Positions 13,362 to 26,032 of a DNA stretch of 64,000 nt are shown here, one piece after another. A model generated the notes under the pieces. The model had not been told where the DNA came from. It searched no databases and was given only the letters and a program-made list of their open reading frames with translations. The stretch's first letter is position 1. Each line of letters opens with the position of its first letter. Source of the stretch: Aristolochia californica (Eukaryota; Streptophyta; Magnoliopsida; Piperales; Aristolochiaceae); contig JARWKL010000007.1 of NCBI GenBank assembly GCA_029961685.1, positions 18,857,013 through 18,921,012 of the forward strand, in the 5' to 3' direction. A program made the translations under genes and the position numbers.

Positions 13362-15376
13362 CATGCTATATTTTTGTAATTAATGACTTATGGATTGCAA
13401 TTCAATGCTCAGTTAAAAATCCCCCGCCACCCCCTTTTCCCGACGATTGTAAAACCTGAGATTTAAAAACTAAAAAGAGATTAAAATCCCTAAAAAATAC
13501 AGAGACTCTTCTCAATTATCTCTCTCTACTTTTTGTGTAGCATGCTTTTCCATTTTAGATGTCCACATTTTTCTTAAATCAAAATTTTTAGTTTTCGCTC
13601 TCCCTTTTTTCCCGAAAACAAAAAAAGCCATAAAGCTCACAACAAAATGAAAATTTGATAGTTGATGTATGGAAAAAATTTAAAACAATTAAAATTTTAA
13701 ATAAAGAAATTTTATTCACACAACACAAATGAACACAAAAATTTTGTTATCCAAGTTTGGGAAATTCCACTAGTTTAACCCTAATCGCTTGGAATTTTAC
13801 AAGAAAGATATTTCTTCTTCACATGTTTTATAAATTGATATGCATGTTTGAAACATGTTAAAGATGCAAATGACCTCTAGATCCAAAGCTTTTAAAGATA
13901 ATAACAAACGATCATTAAATTCTCAAGGGAATGTGAGGTAGGATATTTACCCGAGTCTAACAAGTGATATTTTGCCCATTTGCAAAAAGCTGACATAATA
14001 ATCATAGATGATTGTAAAGTGATTTATTATGCGTAAGGGCTATATTTTTCTAAGAAATGACTTTTGGATTGGGAGTCAACACTCAGTTAAAAATCCTCCG
14101 CCTCCCCCTTTCTCGATGATTGCAAAACCTGAGATATAAAAACAAAAAAGTGCTAACAATCCCTAAAAATTATAGACATTCTTTGGAATTATCTCACTCT
14201 ACATTTGTGCATTGTGCATTTCCATTTTAGATGTACACTTTTTTCTTAAATCAGAACTTTGAGTTTTCGCTCTCCGTCATCTCGTAAAAAAAAAGGCAAA
14301 TAGATCACAACAAAATTAAAATTTTATAGTTGTTGTGTGGAAAAAATTTAAAACAATAACTAATGTAAATGAAGAAAATTTATTCACACACCACTAATGA
14401 ACAGAAAAGTTTTGTTATCCAAGTTAGGGAAATTTCAATAGTCCAACACTAATATCTTGGAATTTTACATGAAGGAGACTTTTTCCACACATGTTTTAAA
14501 AATGGATATGCATGCTAGAAACATGTTAAAGATTCAAATGACCTCTGGATCCAAAGCTTTTAAAGATAATAACAAAAGCTCATTAAATTCTCAAGTGAAC
14601 GTGCGGTGGGATATTTACCCGAGTCTAACAAGTGACAATTTGCCCATTTGCAAAAAGTTGACGTAATAATCATAGATGATTGTAAAGTGATTTATCATGC
14701 GTAAGGGCTATATTTTTGAAAGAAATGACTTTTGGATTGGGAGTCAACACTCAGTTAAAAATCCCCTGACTCCCTCTTTTCCAAACATTTGCAAAACTTG
14801 AGATATAAAAACGAAAAAGTACATACAATTCCTAAAAATTACATACACTCTTTGGAATTATCTCTCTCTATATTTTTCCATTGTGAATTTACATTTAAGA
14901 TTTACACTTTTTTCTTAAATCTAAACTTCGAGTTTTTCGCTCTCCTTTCATCCCGTAAACAAAAAAGACAAATAGATCACAACAAAATGAAAATTTTATA
15001 GTTCATGTACGGAAAAAATTTAAAACAATAAAAAATGTAAATAAAGAAAATTTATTCACACACCACAAATGAACACAAAAGTTTTGTTATCCACGTTTAG
15101 GAAATTCCACTAGTCCAACACGAATAACATGGAATTTTACACGAAGGAGATTTTTTCTACACATGTTTTAAAAAAGGATATAAAGGCAAGAAACATGTTA
15201 AAGTTTCAAATGACCTATGCATCCAAAGCTTTTAAAGAGAATAACAAATGCTCATTAAATTTTCAAGTGACGTACGGTGGGATATTTGCCTGAGTCAAAC
15301 AAGCCATTTGTTTGCCCATTTTCAAAAAGTTGACCTAACAATCATAGATGATTGTAAAGTTATTTATCATGCGTAA
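13362..15376. repeat. Monomers 21-23: mosaic A, mosaic B, B
   Basis: Monomer 21 (13362-14036) starts as A and changes to C-like around GATGCAAATGACCTCTAGATCC. It then returns to A-like (CATTTGCAAAAAGCTGAC). Monomer 22 (14037-14704) ends with the same unusual segment (AACAAGTGA plus a CATTTGCAAAAAG ending). Both are followed by GTAAGGGCTAT, missing the usual C. The shared private variants indicate a one-monomer local duplication or conversion of the end segment, which gives two B heads in a row (14037, 14705). Confidence 0.8.
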
Positions 15377-16051
15377 CGGGCTATATTTTTTTTTTAATAA
15401 ATGACTTATGGATTGCAATTCAACACTCAGTAAAAAATCCCCCGCCACCCCCTTTTCCCGACGATTGCAAAACCTAAGATATAAAAAATAAAAAGAGCTT
15501 ACAATCCCTAAAAAATACAGACACTCTTTGGAATTATCTCTCTCTACATTTGTGCATTGTGCTTTTCCATTTTAGATGTACACTTTTTTCTTAAATCAAA
15601 ACTTTAAGTTTTCGCTCTCCGTTCATCCCGAAAACAAAAAACGCAAAAAGCTCACAACAAAATGAAAATTTTATAGTTGATGTATGGAAAAAATTTAAAA
15701 CAATAACAAACATAAATAAAAAAATTTATTCACACAACAGAAATGAACACAAACGTTTTGTTATCCAAGTTTGGGAAATTCCACTTGTTTAACCCTAATA
15801 GCTTGGAATTTTACAAGAAAGAGATTTCTTCGACACATGTTTTAAAAATTGAGATGCATGTTTGAAACATGTTAAAGATGCAAATGATTTATGGATACAA
15901 AGCTTTTAAAGAGAATAACAAACACTCATTAAATTCTCAAGTTAAGTTCCGGTAGGATATTTACCCGAGTCAAACATGCCATTATTTCGCCCATTTGTAA
16001 AAAGCTGACAAAACAATCATAGATGATTGTAAAGTGATTAATCAGTCATAA

Positions 16052-16693
16052 TGGGCTATATTTTTGTAAGAAATGACTTTTGGATTGGGAGTCAACACTA
16101 AGTTAAAAATCCCCCGCCTCCCCTTTTTCCCGATGATTGCATAACCTGAGATATAAAAAGAAAAGTTATTACAATCCTTAAAAATTACAGAAACTCTTTA
16201 GAATTATCTCTCTCTACATTTGTGCATTGTGCATTTCTATTTAAGATGTACACATTTTTCTTAAATCAAAACTTTGAGTTTTTCGCTCTCCCTTCATCCC
16301 GTAAAAAAAAAAGGCAAATGGATCACAACAAAATGGAAATTTTATAGTTGATGTACGGAAAAATTTTAAAAATTCATACACCAGAAATGAACACAAAAGT
16401 TTTTATCCAAGTTTAGGAAATTCCACCAGTCCAACACTAATATCATGGAATTTTACACGAAGGAGATTTTTTCTTCACACGTTTTAAAAATGGATATGAA
16501 TGCTAGAAACATGTTAAAGATTCAGATGACCTATGGATCCAAAGGTTTTAAAGAGAGTAACAAACGTACATTAAATTATCAAGTGAACGTGCGGTGGGAT
16601 ATTTGCCTGAGTCAAAAAAGCCATTATTTTGCCTATTTTCAAAAAGTTGACCAAACAATCATAGATGATTGTAAAGTGATTTCTCATGCGTAA
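16052..16693. repeat. Monomer 25, B type with ~29-bp deletion
   Basis: The monomer is 642 bp. Near 16365-16373 the usual AAAACAATAAAAAA..AATTTATTCACA segment is reduced to TTTTAAAAATTCATACA. About 29 bp are missing, with A/T-rich microhomology at the join. A few further bases are missing in the GTTTTGTTATCC block (reads GTTTTTATCC near 16399). Confidence 0.8.
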
Positions 16694-17759
16694 TGGGCTA
16701 TATTTTTATAAGAAATGACTTATGGATTGGAAGTCAACACTCAGTTAAAAATCCCTCGCCTCCCCCTTTTCCCGACGATTGCAAATCCATAGATATAAAA
16801 ACGAAAAAGTGCTTACGATCCTTAAAAATTATAGACACTTCGGAATTATCTCTCGCTACATTTGTGCATTGTGGTTTTCCATTTTAGATGTACACTTTTT
16901 TCTTAATTAGATCTTTGAGTTTTCAGTTGCCCTTCATCCCGTAAACTAAAAAGGCAAATAGATATCAACAATATAAAAATTTTATAGTTCATGTGTGGAA
17001 AAAATTTAAAACAATAACTTATATGAATAAAGAAAATTTTTTCAGACACCACAAATGAACACAAAAGTTTTGTTATCCAAGTTTTGAAAATTCCACTAGT
17101 CCAACCCTAATAGCTTGGAATTTTACACGAAGGAGATTTTTTCTACACATGTTTTAAAAATGGATATGCATGCTTGAAACATGTTAAAGATTCAAATGAC
17201 CTATGGATACAAAGCTTTTAAAGAGAAAAACAAACGCTCATTAAATTCTCAAGTGAAGGTGCGGTGGAATATTTACTTGAGTGTAACAAGTAATTATTTT
17301 GCCCATTTTAAAAAATTTGACCTAACAATCATAGATGATTGTAAAGTGATTTATCATGCGTAACGGGCTATATTTTTGTAAGAAATGACTTATGGATTGC
17401 AATTCAACACACAGTTAAAAATCCCCAGCCACCCCTTTTTCTCGACGATTGCAAATCCTGAGATATAAAAACTAAAAAGAACTTACAATCCCTACAAAAT
17501 ACAGACACTCTTTGGAATTATTTCTCTCTACATTTGTGCATTGTGCATTTCCATTTTAGATGTACACTTTGTTCTTGAATCAAAACATTGAGTTTTCGCT
17601 CTCCCTTCATCCCAAAAACAAAAAAGGCAAACGGCTCAAACAAAATGAAAATTTTATAGTTGATGTATGGAAAAATTTTAAAACAATAACAAATGTAAAT
17701 AAAGAAAATTTCTTCACACAACACAAATGAACACAAAAGTTTGGTTATCCAAGTTTGGG

Positions 17760-17795
17760 AAATTCCACTAGTTTAACCCAAATTGCTTGGAATTT
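17760..17795. other. Inverted repeat AAATTCCA / TGGAATTT with 20-base loop (example)
   Basis: The arms at 17760-17767 and 17788-17795 are exact complements. The loop holds CTAGT and the subfamily-diagnostic segment. The arms are conserved in most A, B and C monomers. Deletions in monomers 31, 35, 41 and 47 all remove all or part of this element, suggesting it is locally unstable. Confidence 0.75.
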
Positions 17796-17840
17796 TACAA
17801 GAAAGAGATTTCTTCTACACATGTTTTAAAAATTGATATC

Positions 17841-17855
17841 CATGTTTGAAACATG
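17841..17855. other. 15-bp palindrome CATGTTT-G-AAACATG (example in monomer 27)
   Basis: The arms are 7 bp around one central base. It is perfect in many A monomers. In B and C monomers the left arm is changed (CATGCTAGAAACATG, CATGCTTGAAACATG), so symmetry is subfamily-specific. It sits directly after the ATGCAT block and before TTAAAGAT. Confidence 0.75.
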
Positions 17856-17996
17856 TTAAAGATGCAAATGAGCTATGGATGCAAAGCTTTTAAAGAGAAT
17901 AACAAACGCTCTTTAAATTCTCAAGTGAACTTGCGGTGGGATATTTACCTAAGTCAAACATGCCATTATTTTGCCCATTTACAAAAAGCTGACATA

Positions 17997-18014
17997 ACAA
18001 TCATAGATGATTGT
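17997..18014. other. Conserved 18-bp dyad near the monomer end (example in monomer 27)
   Basis: ACAATCAT-AG-ATGATTGT is a perfect inverted repeat with 8-bp arms and a 2-bp centre. It lies about 20 bp before each monomer start and is present, often intact, in A, B and C types, although surrounding bases differ between types. It could be a protein-binding or cruciform-prone site. No function is shown by the sequence alone. Confidence 0.8.
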
Positions 18015-20050
18015 AAAGTGATTTATCAAGCGTAACAGGCTATATTTTTGTAAGAAATGACTTTTGGATTGGGAGTCAACACTCAGTTAAAAATCCCCCG
18101 CTTCCCACTTTTCCCGACGATTGTAAAACCTAAGATATAAAAACAAAAAAGTGCTTACTGTCCCTAAAAAGTATAGACACTCTTTGGAATTATCTTTCTC
18201 TACATTTGTACATTTTTCATTTCCATTTTAGATGTACACTTTTTTCTTAAATCAAAACTTTGTGTTTTTCGTTCTCCCTTCATCCCGTAAAGAAAAAAGC
18301 CAGATAGATCACAACAAAAGGAAATTTTTATAGTTGACGTACGGAAAAAATTTAAAACAATAAAAAAAGTAAATATAGAAAATTTATTCACACACCACAA
18401 ATGAACACAAAAGTTTTGTTATCCAAGTTTAGGAAATTCCACTAGTCCAACACGAATATCTTGGAATTTTACCTAAAGGAGATTTTTTCTACATATGTTT
18501 TAAAAATGGATATGCATGCTCGAAACCTGTTAAAGGTTAAAATTACCTATGGATCCAAAGCTTTTAAAGGGAATAACTAACGCTCATTAAATTCTCAAGT
18601 GAACGTGTGGTGGTATATTTGCCCGAGTCAAACATGCCATTTTTTTGCCAATTTTCAAAAAGTTGACCAAACAATCATAGATGATTGTAAAGTGATTTAT
18701 CATGCGTAACGGGCTAAATTTTTGTAAGAAATGACTTATCGATTGAAATTCAACACTCTGTTAAAAATCCCCCACCTCCCCATTTTCCCGACGATTGCAA
18801 AACCTTAGATATAAAAACAAAAAAGTGCTTACGATCCCTAAAAATTACAGACACTCTTTGGAATTATCTCTCTCTACATTTCTGCATTGTGCATTTCATT
18901 TTAGATATACACTATTTTCTTAAATCAGAACTTTGAATTTTATCTCTCCCTTCATCCCATAAACAAAAAAGACAAATAGATCACAACAATATAAAAATTT
19001 TAAGTTGACGTGTGGAAAAAAATTTAAAACAATAACTAATGCAAATAATGAAAATTTATTCACACACCACAAATAAACACAAAAGTTTTGTTATCCAAGT
19101 TTGGGAAATTCCACTAGTCCAACCCTAATAGCTTGGAATTTTACATGAAGGAGATTTTTTCTACACATTTTTTAAAATGGATATGCAAGCTTGAAACATG
19201 TTAAAGATTCAAATGACCTACGGATCCAAAGCTTTTAAATAGAATAACAAACACTCATTACATTCTCAAGTGAACGTGCGGTGGAATATTTACCCGAGTC
19301 TAACAAGTCATTATTTTGTCCATTATCAAAAATTTAACCTAACAATCATCGATGATTGTAAAGTGATTTATCTTGCGTAACGGGCCATATTTTGTAAGAA
19401 ATGACATATGGATTGCAATTCAACACTCAATTAAAAATCCCCTGCCACCCCCTTTTCCCGAAGATTACAAAACCTGAGATGTAAAAAATAAAAAGAGCTT
19501 ACAAGCCCTAAAAAATCCAAACACGCTTTGGAATTATCTCTCTCTACATTTGTGCATTGTGCTTTTCCATTTTTGATGTACACTTTTTTCTTCAATAAAA
19601 ACTTTGAGTTTTCGCTCTCCCTTCATCCCAAAAACAAAAAAGGCAAGAAGCTTACGACAAAATGAAAATTTTTTATTTGTTGTATGGAAAAAATTTAAAA
19701 CAATAACAAATGTAAAAAATAAAATTGATCACACAACACAAATGAACACAAAAGTTTTGTGATCCAAGTTTGGGAAATTCCACTAGTTTAACCCTAATAG
19801 CTTGGAATTTTACAAGAAAGAGATTTCTTCTACACATGATTTAAAAATGGATATGCATGTTAGAAACATGTTAAAGATGCAAATGAGCAATGGATGCAAA
19901 ACATTCAAAGAGAATAACAAACGCTCATTAAATTCTCAAGTGAACTTGCGGTGGGATATTTACACGAGTCAAACATGCCATTATTCTGCCCTTTTGCCAA
20001 AAATTGACATAAAAATCATAGATGATTTTAAAGTGATTTATAATGTGTAA

Positions 20051-20694
20051 CGGGCTATATTTTTTTTGTAATAAATGACTTTTGGATTGGGAGTCAACAC
20101 TCATTTAAAAATCCCCCGCCTCCCCCATTTCCTGACGATTGCAAAACCTGAGATATAAAAACGAAAAAGAGCTTACAATCCCTAAAAATTACAGACACTC
20201 TTTGGAATTATCTCTCTCTACATTTGTGTATTGTGCATTTCCATTTTAGATGTACACTTTTTTTTTAAATCGAAACTTCGAGTCTTATGCTCTCCCTTCA
20301 TCCCGTAAACAAAAAAGACAAACAGATCACAACAAAATGAAAATTTTATAGTTCAAGTAGAGAAAAAATTTAAAAAAATAAAAAATTTAAATAAAGAAAA
20401 TTTTTTACACACCAAAAATGAACACAAAGTTTTGTTATCCAAGTTTAGGAATTTTACACGAAGGAGATTTTTTCTACACTTGTTTTAAAAATGGATATGA
20501 ATACTAGAAACATTTTTAAGATTCAAATGACCTATGCATCCTAAGCTTTTAAAGAGAATAACAAACGCTCATTAAATTCTCAAGCGAACGTGCGGTGGGA
20601 TATTTGCCCGAGTCAAACAAGCCATTATTTTGCTCATTTTCTAAAAGTTGACCTAACAATCATAGATGATTGTAAAGTGATTTATCATGCGTAA
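20051..20694. repeat. Monomer 31, B type with ~30-bp deletion
   Basis: The monomer is 644 bp. AAGTTTAGGA is joined directly to ATTTTACACG near 20448-20452. About 30 bp that normally contain CCACTAGTCCAACACTAATATC are missing. The trinucleotide GGA borders both ends of the lost segment. The loss removes the left arm and loop of the AAATTCCA/TGGAATTT inverted repeat, consistent with deletion between its arms. Confidence 0.8.
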
Positions 20695-21366
20695 CGGACT
20701 ATATTTTTGTAAGAAATGACTTATTGATTGGAAGTCAACACTCAGTTAAAAATCCCTTGCTTCCCCCTTTTCCCAATGATTGCAAATCCATAGATATAAA
20801 AACGAAAAAGTGCTTACGATCCCTAAAAAAGTACCGACACTCTTTGGAATTATCTCTCTCTACATTTGTGCATTGTGCATTTCCATTTTAGATGTACACT
20901 TTTTTCTTAAATCAGAACTTTGAGCTTTCGCTCTCCCTTCATCCCGTAAACAAAAAAGGCAAATAGATCACAACAAAATGAAAATTTTATAGTTGATGTG
21001 TGGAAAAAATTTAAAACAATAACTAATGTACATGAAGAAAATTTATTCACACGCCACAAATGAACACAAAAGTTTTGTTATCCAAGTTTGGGAAATACTA
21101 GAAGTCCAACCCAAATATCTTGGAATTTATAAGAAAGACATTTCTTCTACACATATTTTAAAAATGGATATGCATGTTTAAAACATGTTAAATATGCAAA
21201 TGAGCTATGGATCCAAAGCTTTTAAAGAGAATAACAAACACTCATTAATTTCTCAAGTGAACTTGCGGTGGGATATTTACCCGAGTCAAACATGCATTTA
21301 TTTTTCCCATTGGCAAAAAGCAAATATAACAATCATAGATGTTTTACAATGATTTATCATGCGTAA

Positions 21367-22711
21367 CAGGCTATATTTTTGTAAGAAATGTCTTTTGGAT
21401 TGAGAGTCAACACTCAGTGAAAAATCCCCCGCCTCCCCCTTTTCTCGACCATTGCAAAACCTCAGATATAAAAAATAAAAAGTGCTTACAATCCCTAAAA
21501 ATTACAGTTACTCTTTGGAATTATCTCTCTCTACATTTGTGCGTTGTGCATTTCCAATTTAGATGTACACTTTTTTCTTAAATCAGAACTTTGAGTTTTC
21601 GCTCTCCCTACATCATGCAAACAAAAAAGGCAAATAGATCACAACAAAATAAAAATTTTAAAGTTGATGTGTGGATAAAATTTAAAACAATAACTAATGT
21701 AAATGAAGAAAATTTATTCACACACCACAGATGAACACAAAAGTTTTGTTATCCAAGTTAGGGAAATTCCACTAGTCCAATACTAATATCTTAGAATTTT
21801 ACATGAAGGAGATTTTTTCTACACATGTTTTAAAAATAGATATGCATGTTTGAAACATGTTAAATGTGCAAATCAGCTATGAATCCAAAGCTTTTAAAGA
21901 GAATAACAAACACTCATTAATTTCTCAAGTGAAGTTGCGATGGGATATTTACCCGAGTCAAACATGCATTTATTTTTCCCATTGGCAAAAAGCAGATATA
22001 ACAATCATAGATGATTGTACAGTGATTTATCATGTGTAACTGGCTATATTTTTGTAAGAAATGTCTTTTGGATTGGGAGTCAACACTCAGTTAAAAATCC
22101 CCCGCCTCCCCCTTTTCCCGACGATTGTAAAACCTGAGATATAAAAACGAAAAAGTGCTTACAATCCCTAAAAATTAGAGACACTCTTTGGAATTATCTC
22201 TCTCTAAATTTGTTCATTGTGCATTTCCATTTTAGATATACACTTTTTTCTTAAATCAAAACTTTGAGTTTTCGCTCTCCGTTCATCTCGTAAAAAAAAA
22301 GGCAAATAGATCACAACAAAATAAAAATTTAATAGTTGATGTGTGGAAAAAATTTAAAACAATAACTAATTTAAATGAATAAAATTTATTCACAGAACAC
22401 AAATGAACACAAAAGTTTTGTTATCCAAGTTTGGGAAATTCCACATGTCCAACCCTAATAGCATGGAATTTTACATGAAGGAGATTTTTTTTACACATGT
22501 TCTAAAAATGGATATGGATGCTTGAAACATGTTAAAGATTCAAATGACCTTTGGATCCGAAGCTTTTAAAGAAAATAACAAATGCTCATTAAATTCTCAA
22601 GTGAACGTGCGGTGGGATATTTACCCGAGTCTAACAAGCCATTATTTTGCCCATTTTAGAAAAGTTGACCTAACAATCATAGATGATTATAAAGTGATTT
22701 ATCATGCATAA
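21367..22711. repeat. Monomers 33-34: B heads with mosaic tails
   Basis: Monomer 33 (21367-22039) has a B head and a C-like middle. Its tail starts B-like (TACTAATATCTTAG) and becomes A-like. It shares with monomer 32 the private run CATGCATTTATTTTTCCC followed by ATTGGCAAAAAGCA, one period apart (21291 and 21963). Monomer 34 (22040-22711) is a B/C hybrid ending in TCTAACAAGCC, so an A head follows. Confidence 0.8.
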
Positions 22712-23341
22712 CAGGGCATATTTTTGTAAGAAATGACTTATGGATTGCTATTCAACACTCAGTTAAAAATCCCCCGCTACCCCCTTTTCCTGACGATTGC
22801 AAAACCTAAGAAATAAAAACTAAAAAGAGCTTACAATCCCTAAAAAATACAGACACCCTTTGGAATTATCTCTCTCTACATTTGTGCATTGTGCTTTTCC
22901 ATTTAAGATGTACGCTTTTTTCTTAAATCAAAACTTTGAGTTTTCACTCTCCCTTCATCCCAAAGACAAAAAAGGCAAACAACTCAATACAAAATGAAAA
23001 TTTTATAGTTGATGTATGGAAAAAATTTAAAACAATAACAAATGTAAATTAAGAAAATTTATTCACACACCACAAATGAACACAAAATATCGTGGAATTT
23101 TACAAGAAGGAGATTTTTTCTACACAAGTTTTAAAAATGGATATGCATTCTAGAAACATGTTAAAGATTCAAATGACCTATGGATGCAAAGCTTTTAAAG
23201 AGAATAACAAACGCTCATTAAATTCTCAAGTGAACGTGCGGTGGGATATTTACCCGAGTCTAACAAGTCATTCTTTTGGCCCATTTTAAAAAATTTGACC
23301 TAACAATCATAGATGATTGTAAAGTGATTGATCATGCATAA
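22712..23341. repeat. Monomer 35, A head with B/C tail and 44-bp deletion
   Basis: The monomer is 630 bp. At about 23087 AACACAAAA is joined to TATCGTGGAATT. This removes about 44 bp that normally span GTTTTGTTATCC to CACTAA. After the join the tail is B/C-like (TTCTAGAAAC, GAACGTGCGG, TCTAACAAGTC) although the head is A, so the subfamily switch and the deletion coincide. Confidence 0.82.
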
Positions 23342-26032
23342 CGGGCTATATTATTATAAGAAATGACTTAGGGATTGCAATACAACACTCAGTGTAAACT
23401 CCCCCGCCACACCCTTTTCCCAACGATTGCAAAACCCGAGATATAAAAACTAAAAAGAGCTTACAATGCCTAAAAAAAACAGACACTCTTTGTAATTATC
23501 TCTCTCTACATTTGTGGATTGTACTTATCCATTTTAGATGTACACTTTTTTCTTAAATAAAAATATTGAGTTTTCGCTCTTCCTTCATCCCAACAAAGAA
23601 AAAAGGCAAAAAGCTCACAACAAAATGAAAATTTTATAGCTGATGTATGAAAAAAATTTAAAATAATAACAAATGTAAATGAAGAAAATTTATTCACACA
23701 ACACAAATGAACACAAAAGTTTTGTTATCCGAGTTTGGGAAATTCCATTAGTTTAACGCTAATAGCTTGAAATTTTACAAGAAAGAGATTTCTTCTACAC
23801 ATGTTTTAAAAATGTATATGCATGTTTGAAACATGTTAAAGATGCAAATGAGCTATGGAAGAAAAAATTTTAAAAAGAATAACAAATGCTCAGTAAATTC
23901 TCAAGTGAACTTGCGATGGGATAATTACCGGAGTCAAACATGCCATTATTTGGCCCATTTGCAAAAGCTGACATAACAATCATAGTTGATTGTAAAGTTT
24001 TTTATCATGCGTAACAGGCTATATTTTAGTAAGAAATGACTTTTGGATATGGAGTCAACACTCAGTTAAAAATCCCCTGCCTCCCCCTTTTCCAGATGAT
24101 TGCAAAACCTGAGATATAAAAACAAAAAAGTGCTTACAATCACTAAAAATTACAAACACTCTTTGGAATTATCTCTTTCTACATTTGTGCATTGTGCATT
24201 CCGTGTTAGATGTACATTTTTTTCTTAAATCAAAACTTCGAGTTTTTCGCTCTCCCTTCATCCCGTAAACAAAAAAGGCAAATAGATCACAAAAAAATGA
24301 AAATTTTATTGTTGATGTATGGAAAAAATTTTAAACAATAAAAAAATTAAATAAAGAAAATTTATTCACACACCACAAAGGAACACAAAAGTTTTGTTAT
24401 CCAAGTTAGGGAAATTGCACTAGTCCAAGACTAATATCTTGGAATTTTACATGAAGGAGATTTTTTCTACACATGTTTTAAAAATGGATATGCATGCATG
24501 AAACGTGTTAAAGATTCAAATGACCTATGTATCCAAAGCTTTTAAAGAGAGTAACAAACGCTCATTAAATTCTCAAGTGAACTTGTGATGGGATATTTAC
24601 CCGAGTCTAACAAGTCATTATTTTGCCCATTTTCAAAAAGTTGACGTACCAATCATAGATGATTATAAAGTGTTTTATCATGCATAACGGGCTATATTTT
24701 TGTAAGAAATGACTTATGGATTGAAATTCAACACTCAGTTAAAAATCCCCCGCCACCCCCTTTTCCCGACAATTGCAAAACCTGAGATATAAAAACTGAA
24801 AAGAGCATACAATCCCTAAAAAATACAGACACTCTTTGGAATTATCACTCTCTACATTTGTGCATTGTGCTTTTCCACTTTATATGTACACTTTTTTCTT
24901 AAATCAAAACTTTGAGTTTTCGCTCTCCCTTTATCCCGAACAAAAAAAGGCAAAAAACTCACAACAAAATGAAAATTTTATAGTTGATGAATGGAAAAAA
25001 TTTAAAACAATAAAAAAGGTAAATAAAAAAAATTTATTCACATAACACAAATAAACACAAAAGTTTTGTTATCCAAGTTTTTGAAATTCCACTAGTTTAA
25101 CCGGAATAGCTTGGAATTTTACTCGAAAGAGATTTCTTCTACACATGTTTTAAAAATGGATATGTATGTTTGAAACATGTTGAAGATGCAAATGAGCTAT
25201 GGATCCAAAGATTTCAAAGAGAATAATAAACCCTCATTAAATTCTCAAGTGAACTTGCAATGGGATATCTACCCGAGTCAAACATGCCATAATTTTTCCC
25301 ATTTGCAAAAAGCTGACATAACAATTATAGATGATTGTAAAGTGATTTATCATGCGTAACGGGCTATATTTTTTTAAGAAATGACTTTTGGATTGGGAGT
25401 CAACACTCACTTAAAAATCCCCCGCCTCCCCTTTTTCCTGACGATTGCAAAACCTGAGATATAAAAACTTAAAAGAGCTTACAATCCCTAAAAAACACAG
25501 ACACTCTTTGCAATTATCTCTCTCTACATTTGTGCATTATGCTTTTCCTTTTTAGATGTACACTTTTTTCTTAAATCAAAACATTGAGTTTTCACTCTCC
25601 CTTCATCCCGAAAACAAAAAAGACAAAAAGATCACAACAAAATGAAAATTTTATAGTTGATGTATGGAAAAAAAATTAAAATAATTACAAATGTAAATAA
25701 GGAAAATTATTCACACAACACAAATGAACACAAAAGTTTCGTTATCCAAGTTTTGGAAATTCCACTAATATAACCCTAATAGCTTGGAATTTTACAAGAA
25801 AGAGATTTCTTCTACACGTGTTTTAAAAATGGATATGCATGTTTGAAACAGGTTAAAGATGCAAATGAGCTATGGATGCAAAAGTTTTAAAGAGAATAAC
25901 AAACGCTCCTTAAATTCTCAAGTGAACTTGCGGTGGGATATTTACCCAAGTCTAACATGCCATTATTTTGCCCATTTGCAAAAAGTTGACATAACAATCA
26001 TAGATGATTGTAAAGTTATTAATCATCCGTAA

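Larger units (their letters stand above)
15377..21366. repeat. Three A-B-C trimers, monomers 24-32
   Basis: Starts are 15377 A, 16052 B, 16694 C, 17364 A, 18036 B, 18710 C, 19381 A, 20051 B and 20695 C. The trimer period is about 2.0 kb. Monomers 25 and 31 carry separate internal deletions (listed separately). Monomer 32 starts as C but changes to an A tail (TAAGAAAGACATTTCTTC, AACTTGCGG, AAACATGC), so the following head is B instead of A. That ends the regular trimer phase. Confidence 0.85.

Noticed and set aside
17771..17785. AACCCTAA in the inverted-repeat loop as telomere-like sequence
   Set aside because: Only one unit-length match per monomer, not a tandem run. It varies freely between subfamilies (CACTAATATC, CCCTAATAGC).
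17862..17872. ATGCAAAT octamer and ATGCATG-type motifs in monomer tails as promoter elements
   Set aside because: They are short and expected by chance in AT-rich DNA. The octamer is a diagnostic base combination of type A and is absent from B and C. No transcription unit is visible.
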